Of a stretch of DNA of 45,543 bases, positions 44,298 to 45,543 are shown one piece after another; the first letter of the stretch is position 1, and the number at the start of each line of letters is the position of its first letter. The translations under genes were made by a program, and so were the position numbers. The DNA comes from Candidatus Rifleibacteriota bacterium (lineage in GTDB: Bacteria; Riflebacteria; Ozemobacteria; Ozemobacterales; Ozemobacteraceae): the NCBI GenBank assembly GCA_029560455.1, contig JAKQKW010000009.1, positions 1 to 45,543 on the forward strand, given 5' to 3'. Below the pieces are notes generated by a model. It saw nothing but the letters and a program-made list of their open reading frames with translations, had not been told where the DNA came from and searched no databases.

Positions 44298-45543
44298 ATG
44301 CCCAAATTAACAATGGAAAGTCTTCGCTTATCAAACCTTCTAAGTGCAATTCGGGAAGAGTTTTGCAAGATTCCAGACCGTCGATCTCCCGAAAGCAGTG
44401 CTTTTGCTTTCCCTTTGCCCGAAGTTCTCATGTCAGGTCTGGCGATGATGTTCTTGCAAGATCCTTCTCTGCTTGCTTTTCAGAGGCATTTGCACGAAAG
44501 GCATCGCAGGAATAATTTACAGACGATTTTCCATGTTAACGAAGTTCCGGGCGATTCTCAGTTTCGTCGGCTACTTGATCCAATCGAGCCTCATCATTTA
44601 TTGAAAGCCCTCAATTTGTGCATTCATAAGCTTCAGCCGACAAAATTCTGGAAAGAATTTCGCGTTCTTGACGGCCGCTACGCCGTTATATTTGATGGCT
44701 TCGAGTTCTTTCGCAGTTCCAGAAAGGGCTGTTCCCACTGCCTTGAATTTAACCACAAAGACGGGCACGTTGATTATGCGCATAAAGCCTTGGCGGTAGC
44801 TTTTGCCAATCCATTGAAAAAACTTCCTATTCCGATAATAGTTGAAGAAATTCGTCAGGAAGATGGAAAGACGAAGCAGGATTGCGAAATGAACGCAGCC
44901 AAGCGTATTATTCCAGAGCTTGCTAAGCAACATTCGCACATGTCGATGGTTATAGTGGCTGATGATCTTTTTTCCAAACTTCCCATTGTTAAACAAATCG
45001 AGAGTTCCGGCATGGAATATATTCTTGTGGCGAAGCCGGCAGCTCACCAACATATCGAGGAAAATCTTACGGGCATAAGAAAAACAGGTGGAGTAGAGCA
45101 TCTTAAATTTAAAAATGATGATGGCTCTGTTCACGAATATGAGTGGGCACATGATCTTGAGCTGGTGGGCAAAAGCGATTACAAAACCCACTGGTTTGCC
45201 TGCAAAATAATTTCCAAAGCGGGAAAAACTTATAAAAACAGCTGGATTACCAATATAAAACCGACCAGATATAACATTAAAGAACTGGTAAGTGTCGGTA
45301 GAAGCCGCTGGCAAATAGAAAATCAGGTGTTTGATCTATTAAAAAACCATGGTCAGCACCTGGAACACAACTTTGGGCACGGCAAAGAGCACCTGGCATT
45401 CAACTTCATAATTCTCAATTTTATTGCATACATGCTTCAGCAGATACTCAAAATGTCAGACAGGCTATATAATCTTACATTGGAATGGATGGGTCCCAGA
45501 TACGAATTCTGGGAATCAATTCGTGCGCTAATACACTTTTTTA
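44298..45543 (+). CDS. DDE transposase, 3' end missing (window edge)
   Basis: The frame starts at the ATG at 44298 and runs without a stop to the right edge (415 residues visible). It shows the features of an IS4/ISNCY-like DDE transposase: an N-terminal region with PGDSQFRRLLDPI, D133 in VIFDGFEFF, and a zinc-like CSHC motif followed by a His-rich stretch. QEDGKTKQDCEMNAAKR, D222/D223 in VIVADDLFSK, and the C-terminal E341 in RSRWQIENQVFDLLKNHG follow. It cuts and rejoins DNA at the ends of its element. It is transcribed away from the giant gene. No clear ribosome binding site is visible. The gene looks intact as far as it can be read. Confidence 0.9.
   Translation, partial: MPKLTMESLRLSNLLSAIREEFCKIPDRRSPESSAFAFPLPEVLMSGLAMMFLQDPSLLAFQRHLHERHRRNNLQTIFHVNEVPGDSQFRRLLDPIEPHHLLKALNLCIHKLQPTKFWKEFRVLDGRYAVIFDGFEFFRSSRKGCSHCLEFNHKDGHVDYAHKALAVAFANPLKKLPIPIIVEEIRQEDGKTKQDCEMNAAKRIIPELAKQHSHMSMVIVADDLFSKLPIVKQIESSGMEYILVAKPAAHQHIEENLTGIRKTGGVEHLKFKNDDGSVHEYEWAHDLELVGKSDYKTHWFACKIISKAGKTYKNSWITNIKPTRYNIKELVSVGRSRWQIENQVFDLLKNHGQHLEHNFGHGKEHLAFNFIILNFIAYMLQQILKMSDRLYNLTLEWMGPRYEFWESIRALIHFF
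44298..45543. mobile_element. Insertion sequence, left part (boundaries not resolved)
   Basis: The transposase gene shows an insertion element that continues past the window. Its left end must lie between the giant gene's promoter (44195) and the transposase start. I could not identify a terminal inverted repeat or target duplication because the right end is outside the window. Confidence 0.7.

Noticed and set aside
44598..45314. Minus-strand frame of 238 codons
   Set aside because: It is antisense to the transposase, whose DDE and KQDCE motifs are clear on the plus strand.

Overview
The window looks like a chromosomal segment of a Gram-negative (diderm) bacterium. It encodes a secretin, several type IV prepilin-like proteins and a complete-looking inner-membrane type II secretion/type IV pilus module. 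Gene density is high, start and stop codons often overlap (ATGA, TGATG), and codon use appears standard. No rRNA, tRNA or other taxonomic marker is present. The mix of a Bat aerotolerance operon, PilM/N/O-like genes, HEAT and SLH-like proteins and a giant multi-domain exoprotein recalls little-studied candidate phyla such as Riflebacteria, but that is a low-confidence inference.

Region 1 (1-4392, all minus strand) is a pseudopilin cluster. It runs from a TPR-like membrane protein to a large PilX-like protein, a GspI-like prepilin and a second prepilin cut by the window edge. Region 2 (4497-6107, minus) is a membrane-anchored GAF plus class III nucleotide cyclase. Region 3 (6192-13845, minus) is a compact Bat/MoxR operon in the order batD-like, moxR, DUF58, a SurA-N-like protein, DUF4381, batA, batB, batC. 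It ends in a clear Rho-independent terminator.

Region 4 (13952-18935, plus) holds a CofG-like radical SAM protein fused to a hotdog thioesterase, a small unknown protein, a secreted 5'-nucleotidase-type phosphoesterase, the rRNA methyltransferase RlmE, and a zinc-ribbon/SLH-like membrane protein. Facing it (19078-20733, minus) is an exported SLH-like protein with carboxypeptidase-regulatory-like domains.

Region 5 (20820-32867) is a secretion/pilus locus. A secretin is divergent from a plus-strand operon: GspE/PilB ATPase, PilM/GspL-like, PilN-like, PilO-like, GspC/PilP-like, GspF/PilC and a HEAT-repeat protein. Two minus-strand GspG-like prepilins follow, one with an Ig-like C-terminal extension. 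Across a 313-bp intergenic region lies a divergent pilin-like protein that carries a carbohydrate-binding-like domain and lacks Glu5. No prepilin peptidase or PilT-type retraction ATPase lies in the window.

Region 6 (32868-44072, minus) is a single gene for an exported protein of about 3,734 residues, built of tandem beta-sandwich repeats. It has its own recognisable promoter and ribosome binding site. Just upstream (44298 to the window end, plus) is the 5' part of a DDE transposase gene, so an insertion sequence sits against the giant gene's regulatory region.

The most interesting candidates are the secretion locus with its modified pilins beside the giant exoprotein, and the radical SAM-thioesterase fusion.
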